From Trichobilharzia regenti (taxonomy: Eukaryota > Platyhelminthes > Trematoda > Strigeidida > Schistosomatidae): a stretch of 64,000 nt of DNA. Location of the stretch: the NCBI GenBank assembly GCA_944472135.2, contig OX235270.1:118187842-118251841 (forward strand). Reading direction: 5' to 3'. The position numbers and the translations under genes were made by a program. Under the pieces are notes generated by a model. The model made no database searches and had not been told where the DNA came from. It was given only the letters and a program-made list of their open reading frames with translations. Below, piece by piece: positions 14,601-24,964 of the stretch (position 1 is its first letter; each line of letters opens with the position of its first letter).

Positions 14601-16898
14601 CGGGCATATTTTGTGTTTGCATGAACTACCCTTATTTACATAATATCATTCCTTGGTGCGATGATTCTGATTAGTTGATGGTTTCTGTAATGAACAGTCA
14701 AGTGGTAGTGCTAACAGATAGTACTCAACCCTCAAGACTTCATGAATAGTGGCCATTACGATTAAGCTAATCTTACCAGCATAAACTAATGAGACTACAA
14801 TTTGTGCCGTGTGCTGTGACTTCAAGACAAGGTGCAGCCGATGTAATACACTGCATTTCAGTCTATTAACGAGTTTTAAACCTATCTTTGATGTTCTTAG
14901 AAAATGACTGAGTATTGTAAAAACACAAAACAAACAGAGACAGAGAGTTACAAAGCATAGATGTGATACTCTTGATGGAGCCATTCCGTTTTTTGAAATA
15001 ATAAGCCAAATCTCATGTACTCAGAGAAACTGGGAGTTAGTCAGGTATTCATCTCATCGTTTCACAAAACTGCTTCCCAGAAACAAATCGTCAACAACAA
15101 AACTTTTCGCCGCTGTATTTAGCAATATCTACGCCTGTGAACGTGTGTAACACCACGTTGAATAAATCAGCTAATGTGAATACTATTGTAGAGATGAAAT
15201 AGTTTCCACGGGTTCTGAGTCGATGACAGGAAAGTCTATTGTCCATTTTGGCCTATTATACTGATAATCTTTAAGTTCAAAAAAAAGTGGAAATGAGAAG
15301 TATAGATAAGTGACCTTATATGTGCTAATTTTAAGATAAATAACCAGTCAGAGAAAATGGTAGTAATAAGAGACATACCTTGAATACCAAACCAAATTAG
15401 GTTGCTACAAATCCATTTAATAACTTAGTGACACTACTCGGCTTTTCTGTCTGATACGCTGAATTTTCAAAGGACAAGCGCGTGTTTGCACAATGGTACA
15501 CTTCATCACTTGAATACATCCTAGAAGAGGCTTGAGAATTATATCCTTTCATTAACTGGAGCCCCGCTGGGAGCAGCCTGCTGGTCAGGTTAGGGTGGGC
15601 CAGTCCAAGGCGTCGACTATTTGTGACCGCACCTAAGGTCTAGCAAATAAGTAAACTTACAACAACGTCGTCTTTTTAAGGCTGAAAAACTAAGTGCAGC
15701 AGTCTGATCTGAAGAACAAGTTGATGAAGTGTGACTCGTGGTAACGTGTATGCTGATATGCTACTCAAATAAATTTGGATTACGGTGTCCTAGTTTAGAC
15801 AAACCTTCAACTTTATAGCCAACCAGGCATACTGATAAAACTTATTCAAATGTGAAAGCATTTCGAAGAGAAGAAATGATAAGTAAATCAATAATTACTC
15901 ATAAGAAGCACAAAAACATGCTACAGGCGCATTTCAGCATTGTAGCTGGTCTTTGGTGGAACGAATCCACTACTAATAGTTACCTACATTCGTCAAGAAA
16001 ACATGATTCTCACGGTAAGCAGTAGACAGATTTCATTTATTTCTGATTAAGAAATGGTATGTGAGTCACAAGAGTAGGGAGGCAATGCTATATAATTGCG
16101 GTTGCTTTCATTTTGGATTTCATTACCGTGTAACAATGATAAAATCAGCAATATCGATGCCTTTGGCTTTGCAGCTAGGTCACAGGGGAGAGAAAGATAA
16201 AGCACTGCGTAAGTGAATATTTATATCCACTTCGACGTAAACTTGTACCTCAAATGTGTGCAGGATTCTTTCAATTGTTTTGACAAACATGCTTATCTCA
16301 AAAACCTTGCAAAGCTATCCTTGTTAAATATATTTCTACTGTAGTGTTATAACGTTGCTAAGTTCAGAACCAACTAATAACCAAAATGAAACACTAACTG
16401 GTATGCGAAGTCAATACCAATCCTCTTAAAAGTTAGTTCTGGTAAACATAGTTCTTCAGTAGGATATGAAAACTACTGATAACAGTTACTAAAAAGCACT
16501 GAAACATAACATGCAACAACATAAAAACAGCTAAACTGAGAAGCTAGTATAAACAACTGTGACTTACTGATCAGCTGATATTTCCAAGTCTTCCCACTGC
16601 TCTTGCAATGTCGAATCAAGGTCAAGATAAGATCCAAACTCTGACTGCGCTTGTCCAAATTTATAAAGTTGGAGGGCACTATCTTCAAGCTTGAATAAAA
16701 AAATATTTTAATGAGACTAAAATTTACGCGATGTGGTGGACGAAGTATTTTATGAATTGCTGGCAACTGACTACTCAATGGAAGCTCCATTAAAAATGTA
16801 AATGATATTGGTTTTACAGGTTCCAGTACTGACAAAGAGTTACAGGCGAATGGATCTCTATCATCCAAGAAATAAACCCGACACGTGAATGTAGCCAT
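2576..16898 (-). CDS. FHOD: FHOD-family formin, N-terminal part (7 exons, 3' end outside window)
   Basis: This is a spliced gene on the minus strand. Coding exons are 16728-16898, 16568-16689, 13141-13196, 8409-8476, 5531-5636, 4739-4833 and 2576-2687. They total 730 nt and encode 243 residues with every junction in phase. The order of motifs follows FHOD formins: VYFLDDRDPFAC and LPAIHKIL (GTPase-binding domain), LEDSALQL, VLRTKLVVRVKAII, RSLFSLKQIFQ, DDKDLVHEFVTHSGL, QNYILR, ALGQIMLYVDGM and FRLVTKTAIKL (start of the FH3/armadillo region). From knowledge of the family, FHOD formins are Rho/ROCK-controlled actin nucleators and bundlers of stress fibres and muscle. The start ATG at 16898 is preceded by an in-frame stop with no ATG between. 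The FH1 and FH2 domains were not found and should lie left of base 1. Identity is secure at family level; FHOD1 versus FHOD3 is not meaningful here. Confidence 0.9.
2688..4738. other. FHOD intron 6
   Basis: This non-coding intron contains a hammerhead-like core near 2881-2905. Around 3740-3845 it holds a decayed stretch resembling the Penelope-like terminal repeat seen at 43.5 kb (CTGATGAC, GAGCACA, CTCATAATCATAT). Otherwise nothing is recognised; short ORFs here have no supporting motif. Confidence 0.6.
2881..2905 (-). ncRNA. hammerhead-like core (S-alpha-type repeat relic)
   Basis: On the minus strand the sequence reads CTGATGAGTCCC then AAAAAGGGA and ACAAA. Box 1 (CUGAUGAG) and a stem II of TCCC/GGGA are intact, but the GAAA box is disrupted (GAACAAA). 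It is read as an inactive relic of the schistosome hammerhead satellite. Confidence 0.45.
4739..4833 (-). CDS. FHOD: FHOD exon 6 (FH3 region)
   Basis: The exon has 95 nt, phase 1 to 0, with acceptor TTTGCAAAG and donor GTAAGT. It completes the split codon as Ala and reads ALGQIMLYVDGMAGVIEHPN then ILRWLYSLLTSK. The family sequence is ALGQ-MLYVDGM-GVI-H---I-WLY-L, so this is a near-continuous match. It too was not visible as a free ORF. Confidence 0.92.
5197..5222 (+). ncRNA. hammerhead-like core
   Basis: CTGACGA (matches CUGANGA) is followed by GGACCAATAAGGGT and GAAAC, so both catalytic boxes are present with a short, imperfect stem II (ACC/GGT). A GTA lies upstream at 5183-5185 and could serve as cleavage triplet. 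CTTCG before it can pair with CGAAG after GAAAC, although five bulged bases intervene. Activity is uncertain. Confidence 0.4.
5354..5383 (-). ncRNA. hammerhead-like core
   Basis: On the minus strand CTGATGAG is followed by GAAGCCCGAACAAGGAC and GAAAC. Both conserved boxes are exact, but stem II pairs poorly, so this is probably a degenerate copy of a ribozyme-bearing repeat. Confidence 0.4.
5531..5636 (-). CDS. FHOD: FHOD exon 5 (FH3 region)
   Basis: The exon has 106 nt, with acceptor ATATTTCAG and donor GTAAGT, phase 0 to 1. It encodes DDKDLVHEFVTHSGLDCLVN, then VGSRSDQNIQNYILRG. Both the DKDLV-EFV-SGL-CL core and the DQN-QNYILR core are diagnostic for FHOD formins. Confidence 0.92.
5637..8408. 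other. FHOD intron 4
   Basis: This 2.8-kb non-coding AT-rich intron has no recognised gene or well-preserved repeat. Open frames near 5606-5911 overlap exon 5 in other frames and are shadows. Confidence 0.6.
8409..8476 (-). CDS. FHOD: FHOD exon 4
   Basis: This 68-nt exon lies between TTATTTCAG and GTAAGT, phase 1 to phase 0. It encodes EKLLDSNGRELKRSLFSLKQ then IFQ. The stretch RSLFSLKQIFQ is strongly conserved in vertebrate FHOD1/3 at the entry to the armadillo-like FH3 domain. Confidence 0.9.
9188..9206 (-). ncRNA. hammerhead-like motif in hairpin arm 1
   Basis: On the minus strand CTGATGAG is followed by AACCCGT and GAAGT. The mirror copy is at 10587-10604 on the plus strand. Box 1 is perfect; box 2 reads GAAG rather than GAAA. 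The position matches the related motifs in the other Penelope-like ends. Confidence 0.4.
9628..10206 (+). pseudogene. Penelope-like element, GIY-YIG C-terminus, two stops
   Basis: A single frame reads from 9628 to a stop at 10204-10206, broken by TAG at 9841 and TGA at 10153. Visible motifs are VFICLQFKGD (end of the reverse transcriptase thumb/linker), then YEFTCTFGSKYIGRTERRA of the GIY-YIG nuclease, a conserved HNVDAGHLVE and a terminal FAEAIAIKPF. It aligns block by block with the better preserved copy at 48184-48993. Penelope-like elements encode RT plus GIY-YIG endonuclease; here the RT is absent. The two nonsense codons make it inactive. Confidence 0.85.
10587..10604 (+). ncRNA. hammerhead-like motif in hairpin arm 2
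   Basis: This is the plus-strand counterpart of the 9188-9206 motif: CTGATGAG, AACCCGT, GAAGT. About 100 bp downstream a further degraded copy (CAGTTGATGAAAATTTGTGA) follows. Confidence 0.4.
10643..12375. other. FHOD intron 3, right part
   Basis: This is non-coding AT-rich DNA. Apart from the degraded repeat end before 10745 I see nothing interpretable. The open frame at 11926-12237 has no motif support. Confidence 0.5.
12376..12605 (+). mobile_element. SINE family A, copy A2
   Basis: It has the same head (GTCGGTGGCATAGCGGTTAGG), B box GGTTCGATCC at 12429, body and tail (GAAGCCCTATGTTCCACTGG) as copy A1, ending in a short A-run. It lies in FHOD intron 3, antisense to the gene. Confidence 0.85.
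13141..13196 (-). CDS. FHOD: FHOD exon 3
   Basis: This 56-nt exon lies between a TTTGTAACAG acceptor and a GTAAGT donor, phase 2 to phase 1. It encodes ENSVVLRTKLVVRVKAII, matching the family segment LILRTQLSVRVNAILEKL. It is too short to appear as an ORF and was found by extending the family alignment. Confidence 0.85.
13197..16567. other. FHOD intron 2
   Basis: This 3.4-kb intron has no recognised repeat family. Open frames at 13468-13703 and 14646-14984 are not supported by splice context or motifs. Confidence 0.6.
16568..16689 (-). CDS. FHOD: FHOD exon 2
   Basis: The exon has 122 nt, entering in phase 0 after a TTCAAG acceptor and leaving in phase 2 at a GTAAGT donor. It encodes LEDSALQLYKFGQ, then SYLDLDSTLQEQWEDLEI, which aligns with the family segment LEDCALQ...YLD...LEEQ. 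It is separated from exon 1 by only 38 bp. A different frame reads through this stretch without stops, so a naive ORF call would miss the correct frame. Confidence 0.88.
16690..16727 (-). other. 38-bp mini-intron 1 of FHOD
   Basis: This is a GTAAAT...TTCAAG intron of only 38 nt between exons 1 and 2. Very short introns near the 5' end of genes are a known habit of schistosome genomes. Here the contrast with the following introns (3.4, 4.7, 2.8, 0.7 and 2.1 kb) is direct from the exon coordinates. Confidence 0.85.
16728..16898 (-). CDS. FHOD: FHOD exon 1 (start codon, GTPase-binding domain)
   Basis: The exon has 57 codons, from ATG at 16898 to a CGC/GTAAAT donor (phase 0). It encodes the opening beta strands of the ubiquitin-like GTPase-binding domain, including YFLDDRDPFAC and QLPAIHKILRPPHR, which match the FHOD N-terminus. 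The reading frame continues open past the donor, but the family match stops there and resumes in exon 2. An in-frame TAG lies upstream of the ATG, which supports this start. Confidence 0.9.
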
Positions 16899-19713
16899 GC
16901 CAAGGTAATTTCTGGAACTTTGAATATGTGATAGCCTGCTATGCGTCTAGATACATCGCGCATGTAGCTCATTAAAACAAGTGTCAAGCAGAAAAAGTTG
17001 TGAAAGGTGACAATAAGCATAGGATACTTTTCTACTTCTAAATTCAGAACTTTGAATAATTCTGAACATTAAAGCTCAGATTTTTTCGACTCTTACTTAT
17101 CAGTTATGTATATTGAGCGGAACGTGTGTAGTGTCTGGAAAATTGTCAGCTATGTGAGAGATTACCCATTCACATCTCATGATCAATACCACATTCACTA
17201 TACACATCACAAAGATTCACCAAGTTCAATGCATATATTGGGTTGAGTAATTGTTGGGCAGTCATAATGCCAAACGCATTTTAGCTGTCAGAACAGTTTT
17301 CGTCTTCCACTGATTCGGGGCTTTACGTCAATCAGTGGTATTGTGTCTCCTCATCACCAGGGATTCAGACAAAAAATAGCATAATTGCACCGACTTGCCG
17401 TCTACCGTGCGGCGTAACAATCAACGCATAACATGTATGTAAATGAGTTAATATGTTGGGAGGAATTATCGGGCTACTAACTAAAGCTACCGACTTCGAT
17501 AGAAATTCATTATAAGTGAAATGATCCCCAAGATGACCAGTAATGATTTCCGCTCTACAGATATGCACTGAAGCTAAGAGAAGTGTCGGTGAACACTAGG
17601 TTTTCCCTTTGAGAGCTTCAGGTATTATCATGATGGACAGTGCTGAACAGTTGGAAGTTCGCTTTTTTCAGCAGCTGATCAAAGTTCTGAGAGTTAAAAC
17701 GACCCGTCAGCCTCCTTCTAATAGTCCATCTGAAATGGACGTACTTAAATGGCATCACAGAGATACCATCGTCCCTGCTCCTAGATATTTTCCCGACATT
17801 AGTCACAACACGTTGGAGTCAACTCATGGAAGTAAATTATACTTTTTCGTTGCATCCACGAGTTTATATTAAATTTGAATATCGCAGCATGAGGACAATT
17901 TTAGGTCTCTAATCTCCAGAAATACCACAGAAGCTGATATATACTCCCCAACTAGAACCAAGATGAAGACCACTACATTTTTTATGCCGAATTTTTCAAA
18001 TTAAAGCTTAATTCAGGAATTTCATCACAACTAAAAGCTTCAGAGATTCGAAACTAAGAGACTATCAAGTAAAACCGACATCAACTACAGTCAACTGGTA
18101 AGGATAGTCAGTGAATCTAAGTACTCAGGAAGGCATTTCTAACATCTACAGGTGACAGCAAAGTCCATAGTGCAGATCAATCACTCGTGATGAAATCACA
18201 CTTGCACTTTCCAACACTGCGGCTATTACTATCGCTAATCGCAAATGCATTTCACTATACCTAGGAGTGACTGGCTTCTATTTATTTGCTATTCAATCTG
18301 GTGGTGATAACTGGGGCCTGACAGTCACTCTGGCTACTTAGCTTGAGTTTCAATTTTTATAGCGCAAGCAGTCAAAACCCTGAGTTTCGGATCAAAAAGC
18401 AGCCTAAACTCGAGATTTTCAATCGGTTCAAAGGACAAGTACCATGAAGTAACACTAGGTGAACCCCAAAATAAACAAGAGGAAAGCAGTTTAGAGCTAA
18501 ACAACTCCAATTTAGTGTAAAATAAAATTTTTAATCTTAAATCGGGTAGCAAAGTTGATCTTTTGTTCATTTTTGGAGGTTTATCATAACTTTAAGTGAT
18601 TCAACGTGATATCAAACATCTATCTACCCTCAAAACACCTTAGCTGATCAAAATTTCCAAGTTTATGAACCTCAACAATCGTTCGGAAATCATCAAACTA
18701 AGTTTAGCAATTCTTACTACTCTCTCAAGTAATAGTTTTTAAACATGTCAAAATGGAGCCTGATGGCTACTTTGAGAAAGGTACACATTGGATGAGTTCC
18801 AACTCATCAGTACTCTCACACGCAGACTTCCGAGACCAGCTACTGGAGGAAGAAGCTTCAAGATACCAAACAGTGGCATTTAGTGTCCAAGCAGACGGAG
18901 CGACTTAAAGTCTACTTATGAATCGTTTGGAGGCAGGTTATCTAGAAAAACAAACATTTCCACGACTGGCGAAGCTTGAGGCATGTCAGATGTTGACCGG
19001 AGGCATTGAGAAATACCAATCGAGCAATATACTAAACAGAGGGAAAAGTAGGTTGCCACCTCAAATGCTAAGAGAGCAGACCAAGAGTTACATGCTACTT
19101 TAACAGCAAAGTAGTGTCGTAAGCGAATACGATAAAAGCGATAAAAATTGACTCTCAGTGATTCATATTAGTTTTGTCATCTAGAGAAGAATTCAGTTCT
19201 CGTCAAAGAGACAGTGTTCAGTGGAAAAATCTATACATAATAGCACAGGTCTTTTACAAATTGCCTGTAGATTTGGTAGAACCATTAAAAGTTTATGAAA
19301 TAACATAGAAGGCTGTCTAGTCAGTGTGTTGAAGCCTCTTTCCCAATGCTATTGTTCTGGTGTGCGTTCACAAATCATGGAATGGGTAATCAGGGGAATA
19401 AAACCATAAAGAAAGGACACAGAATACATTGATCCAGTCTGGGTAATCCTTTGCTTTAGCAGCAGTTTTCAGGCAGAATTAGCCACCAGCGCGATGCTGA
19501 TATGACTGTTGAAGTCATTCCATTGTGGTGTGATTTTATATGAATTCAAGCTGACGTTGCATCTGAATTTTGTACTTATGGGACAATATATTAAGTAAAT
19601 TCGAAAACCTTTTCTTTTCCTTGTCTTGTATTTTTTAGTCTTATTCTTGTTCATGTGGGTAGATACTGTTGCACTCTTATTCGTATATAGCATAAGTCAC
19701 AGTGATTGTTAAT
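16899..19713. other. upstream region of FHOD, no gene identified
   Basis: This presumably holds the FHOD 5'UTR and promoter region just above 16898. An 87-codon plus-strand ORF (17609-17872) and a 61-codon one (18918-19103) are open, but I recognise neither product nor splice pattern. No tandem repeat is seen. Confidence 0.4.
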
Positions 19714-20930
19714 ATGGTTGTCGAAAGAAGTCTTGGAAAAGGAACTAAAGCACCATACCGTGTAGTTACAAGGGCTTCAGCCAGAGAAGGCAAAAACCCA
19801 GGGACTTCCACCCCTTTCCCGCATACCGATCATAAAGACTCGTGTGAGTTTCGTCTGTTGTGATACTATGCCTGCATTGCCACAGTCTAGTACTGAAACG
19901 GCACAGGCAATACCAGGGGGGCAGGATACTACACCTGCATCAACTGAAGGCCAGTGTGTGAAACACAGCAAACCTAATAGGAAACGTTCAAGACGTCACA
20001 AGACCTCGAAGGCGTCATCAAGGAAGGGAGACGAATGTCAGGCGTGTAGTATCATAGTTTCTAAATCTGACTCAGCGTTTTAATGCAATTTTTGCAAACG
20101 ATGTGGTAAAGAGGTACCGAAAGCATACTACGGGTTTATGAGGAATAACCCATGCCCGTGGTTTTGGTACATTTGTCCACTTTGTCGCCCTGGCATAGTC
20201 CCACAAAGCGTGTCTGCGGATAGTAGAACAACACGCCGCTCTTGTGTCTCAACACAGTCTCATGCAGCTCCCCACCTGCTAACAACACACTGCCAAAATT
20301 TGGCACAGACAGTGAGAAGGACACTCCAGTCCTACTGGCTGGAAATGCCAATTTTCACAAGGTAAAAATTCACGAGGTTGCACCCATAACATCAGGGGAA
20401 GACAGAATTACAAAAGCACCATTTCCATCCACTAGCAAGCTTGGCAGCACAACAAAGGCCAGCCAGAACCTGATGAAGCCTAAAGTTGCTAAAGCTGCAA
20501 GGGAATACAAGAAGCCAAATGCCAAACCTAAGTCTGAGGTTAGTCGGTCTAGTTCTCTTATCCTCTTTAACGTACTTGTGAGCAAAGATAGCTTGCTTGA
20601 ACAACGGGCCCTGTTTGATCAGGAACAGTGGTCCAACCTGTGCAACAAATTAAGTCTGAACATTAGCTCAGCAAAATTGTCCAGGCTGTACAGTGGTGTC
20701 CACACGCCTCAGGGTAAGCCACTCCCATTAAGGGTTACACTGGACTCTGCTGAAGAGGCCGAAAGAGTACTGTAAGCGCAATATCGCTTGAAATTAAGTC
20801 ACTCGTAGATAAAGGCTATCCCGGTCCAGAACAAACAAGAAGCCGGTCACTGTTTCTGCGGTACTTAACGGTTTCAAGAGTACAAAGCACAACGCTTAAC
20901 AGAAAGCAAGGTACCGCTATCAGAGCGGAA
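19714..20930 (+). pseudogene. CR1-like element copy 1, ORF1 (damaged)
   Basis: The frame opens at an ATG at 19714. The reading shifts near 19850, meets TAA at 20081 (next to the zinc cluster), shifts again near 20240 and near 20765, and stops at about 20930. A cysteine cluster DECQACSI...CNFCKRCG...CPWFWYICPLC resembles the PHD-like zinc finger found in ORF1 of CR1-group non-LTR elements. A basic stretch (KPNRKRSRRHK) precedes it. ORF1 proteins of this group bind element RNA. Position 1-2 kb upstream of ORF2 on the same strand supports the assignment. Confidence 0.65.
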
Positions 20931-21984
20931 TAACGTTAAAGCCAAAATTGCGAACTAGCCGGAACCAGACACGACCGTTCAGGTAAGCAGTCAGTAAAAG
21001 AATGAACCCAAGTAGGGCATGGCATAAAGCAGAGAGCGTTTAAGAGAGATAGACCGAGCATAAGCACAAAGATAGAATTTAATTGGCTACTTAACCAGGT
21101 AGGAAAATACAGATGAAAATCAATAAATAAGATAAACTCGACAGAATAGTACAAAGTTAGACATGGGTCAGCAAAAAATAACAGTTCACAAAATACTCTG
21201 ATTGGGCCATGAGTTCAACTGTCTGACTAAACAGATTGAGGTAAAAACACATACACACAGTTCATTAAACAAGCAGGGTAGACACGTTAGGCACGGATAA
21301 TTGGGTTGCAACAAGGCTAGGCTGATCTGGGACAGGTTGACTTGATTCAAGGATGGGAATAGAATTGATCTTACAAGTACTATTAATGGCTCAAATACTA
21401 ACCATGGACAGAAGATCGAACATAAGGGCGAGATAAGACAAACCATGGGCTATCAGACAAATGGCGAGGGAGTCACCGGAACTGATACCTTCTACCTCTA
21501 TGGTGGTACACGGTGTTCCGAAGCTGGAGACGAGCGCTGCTTGTGAAAAGCACACACACGACGTACAGCAGTGGAGATGACTGTCATCTCATTTGGCCCT
21601 TGGCGCTTCTGGAGCAATCTCCATTTTCCGACTACCTCTTCCCGGTCATCTCACACTGATTAGCTCTCCAAAGCTGCCAAGTGTCACATTCAACTCCCTG
21701 GAGCAGTTGTCCATAGCACTTCAACGGTGGTGTCAGACCAAGGAAAAAATGGGAGGACACATCCGATGCTGCAAAAGCAGAGCCGAACTATAAGGAGACA
21801 GAAAACTGAGGCTTTAATACACCCTCAAGCTCCGGTGATACTAGAGCGATGCAGTTCTGAGAATAACAGTCTGTGTCACCCAAGTGTCCTGTCTAAATCC
21901 ATGGAAAAAAACTACAACGGGCCGGTTCCATTGGAATCGGCCAACTAATCCCGACATTAAGTCCCCCACCAGCAGACAGCTTCA
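20931..21984 (+). other. inter-ORF part of CR1-like copy 1
   Basis: This stretch between ORF1 and the endonuclease has short frames only. It is less AT-rich than the surrounding DNA and continuous with the element, so it is taken as decayed ORF1/linker rather than host DNA. Confidence 0.45.
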
Positions 21985-24826
21985 CGTCGACTACCCCACA
22001 ACACTCTGAGGTTGTTAGACTCAGTGTCAGTTGCCTATGTAGTAATGTGAGGGGCTGAGAGGGAAAGTAGGTGAACTCCGAAATCTTCAAGCACACCTAC
22101 AACTGAAAATAATCATTCTCAATGAAACGTGGCTAAATCCCACTATCGCCGACAATGAAATCAGTATAGGTGATATGGTACTGGTCAGGAGAGACAGGGA
22201 TAATAAGGAAGGAGGGGGAGTTGCTATATACTTTGATAGGCAACTTAAATGTGTGCGCGCAACGGACCCACCACTTATCGAACTCCCAGACTCCATATGG
22301 TGTCATTTCACCGTAGGCCACACCAAGCACTTACTGGGTGGCATCTACCGATCTCCCACCTGTGGGGCAGAGCACAATCAGCTACTGCTCAGCACTATCA
22401 CAGGGATACGAGATTTGGGCTATGACCAAATCACCATAGCTGGAGATTTCAATGCTCCATCACTGAACCTTGGCTCCGGGTGTGCTAAGGGAAAATTTGG
22501 CCGAAACCTACTGCAAACTATTCGAAACACGGGACTGACTGAGAATGTTGGAGACGACACTAGGTGGGGCCCTAGTGGAAAGTCATCAAAACTAGATTAT
22601 ATTCTAACTAGTGACCAGCTACTCGTCGAAAAGGTCCAGATCATGACTCCTCTGGGAAGCAGTGACCATGCAGTCATAGGTTTCGATCTTGTCCTCCGTG
22701 AGCGTTTGCAATGGGATGTTACGCGACCATGTCTGTGCTACAGCAAGGCTGACTATGCTGAAATGCGGAGGCTCTTGTCCGACGCAGACTGGCCCTTAGC
22801 ATGGGACGACCTATCTGTGGATGAACACTGGGAAGTGGTAAAAAAGATTATCCATACAGCAATCTCGGATACCGTCCCTTTAGTCACAACACAGCCTAAG
22901 AGAAAGACGTCATGGTTGAAGAGAGGCACGCAACGTATTCTGCAAGCAAAGCGGGAGGCTTGGTTTACGTGGCGTGTATCTAAGAGTCAGACCGACCATG
23001 ATGCATACCTCGAACTCAGGAACCGGTGCAAGAGTCAGGAGGGACAGAAGGTCATTCCAGGCTAACCTTGCTAAAAAACTCCTATCAAACCCTAAAAACT
23101 TGTACCGATTCATGTCGGAAAGAAAACCGACAAACCAAGGGGCATGCGCCTTAGTAGGCCCAAACGGTCAATATCTCACTAGTCTGGAGATGGCTGAAAC
23201 ATTCAGTTCAGCCTTCGCTAAACAGCTAAACAGCAATGTGGATATTACAGTTACGGACCAAAATGGTGGCACCACTATTTCAGAGGAGGAAGACCTAGTA
23301 GCTACTCCCCAAATAAACCCCGCAATAGTACTAAGGAAGCTACAGCGACTCATACCTGGGAAGTCCCCAGGTTGTGATGACATCAGGCCATCTGTTCTGA
23401 AACAGTGCGCCGAGGCTCTCTGTAGACCCCTGTGCGACTTGTTCCAACACTCAATGGATTCGGGGACCCTGCCAAGGGAGTGGAAAAGAGCCATCCTTTC
23501 TCCGATCTTCAAGGGTGGGGACAGGCAAAACGCTGCTAGCTATAGACCAGTAGCTCTACTCCCAGTGGTATCAAAAGTACTGGAAAGTATTATTGACGAC
23601 CACATCAGGGAATATTTCGATAGGACTAATATACTGCATGAAGCCCAACATGGTTTCAGAAAAGGCAGATCCTGCGTCACTAACCTACTGTCAGCTTGGG
23701 ACGACTGGACATCATGCTGGGACTTGAACGTACCAGTCCATGTGGTCTTCCTAGACTTTGAGAAGGCATTTGACACTGTTCACCATGACCTTCTCCTACA
23801 TAAAATAAGCCAGGCAGGCATAGGTGAGCCACTTCTGTCATGGTTGAAGGACTACCTAGCCGACAGGCAATTTTGCACTAAGGTTAACCGAGTCCGATCA
23901 TCTTGGCACAGATCGTCATCAGGAGTGTCGCAGGGTTCTATCCTAGGACCACTGATGTTTTTGATTTTTATCAATGATCTACCATGCCGTCTAAGCTGCC
24001 CGACTCTTCTATACGCTGACGACGTAAAGATATGGAGGGCGATAAAGTGTCCGGAGGACTCAGATAGGCTGCAGGAAGATCTAAACCTTCTGGAAGACTG
24101 GGCGGTGGCCAGTGGCATGACTTTCAACTTGAAAAAGTGCAAAGTAGTGAAGTTACGCACCTGTAGACTGCAGAATGCAAGTTACACCCTGTGCAATGAA
24201 AGCTTGTCCTGCACAACGTCGGAACGCGACTTAGGTCTAGTTTTAACGGAGAAAATGGACACAAGCGTAAATTACACGGGGGATGTAGCGAGGGCATATG
24301 CGGTCATACACTTTACACATAGACAGTTAGGTGCACTCACTCCTGAGCTCTTTCTAAGGTTGTACAAAACATACGTCAGACCACACCTTGAAGTGCATAA
24401 TATTATTGCAACCCCAATGCTTAGAAGAGACGCCAACCTCTTGGAAAGAGTTCAACGACGGGCAACAAAAGGAGTAGTCGGTCTCCGAAATAGACTATAT
24501 GATGAAAGGCTGAAGAAATTAGGCCTGTTCACACTTAGCTACCGTCGGCTTAGGGGTGATTTAATTACCGTCTACAAAATGGCAAATGACCAGAATCACT
24601 CAAACAAAGGTGTTCTGCCATTGAGTAGGTATAGGCTCCCTCGTGATAATCCCAGAAGGACAGCTCACCAGAGGGCAAGGACCCGCGTGCGCCCCCACTT
24701 CTTTTCACTGCTGGTTTGGCGTCCCTGACAGATGTAGCTATGGCACCGTCTGTGGACGCCTTTAGGCGAAGGCTGGAAAACCATGCCGCGACACAAGGAC
24801 TGCATCCAAATGGCCCATCCCCTTAA
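21985..24826 (+). pseudogene. CR1-like non-LTR retrotransposon ORF2 (endonuclease + reverse transcriptase)
   Basis: An apurinic-type endonuclease runs from about 22020: SNVRG, LNETWL (catalytic Glu), GGGVAIY, AGDFNAP, SKLDYIL and SSDHAVIG. The RT follows from about 23050: RPVALLPVVSKVLE, HGFRKGRSC, FLDFEKAFDTVHH (motif A), GVSQGSILGPLMF, LYADDVKIW (catalytic motif intact) and FNLKKCKV. A C-terminal tail, SVDAFRRRLENH, ends at 24826. Frames change near 22036 (one base missing), 23035 and 24715, so the protein is not made in one piece unless these are sequence errors. The order and motifs fit the CR1 clade known from schistosomes (SR1/pido-like). Confidence 0.85.
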
Positions 24827-24879
24827 AATCCCACACACCATTCAGTAGTAGAAAATTGAACTTGTCGTTTTACTTCTTT

Positions 24880-24964
24880 ACATTCTCTCCCGTCTTACTC
24901 TCCTGACAACTTTAACTACACTTATTATTACTATTATCATTATTACAGAAATATATATATATAT
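24880..24964 (+). repeat. 3' tail region of CR1-like copy 1 with (TA)n
   Basis: After the ORF2 stop comes a T-rich stretch, then TTATTATTACTATTATC repeats and a TATATATATA run. Simple-repeat 3' ends are usual for this class of element. The following sequence is a different element on the opposite strand. Confidence 0.45.

Noticed and set aside
16473..16898. Single 141-codon ORF as the FHOD first exon
   Set aside because: Only the first 57 codons match the family. The match continues in another frame after a 38-bp intron, so the rest of this ORF is not coding as read.
17609..17872. 87-codon plus-strand ORF upstream of FHOD
   Set aside because: No recognisable family, no splice sites, and a similarly long frame on the opposite strand (17618-17806) shows that this stretch is merely low in stops.
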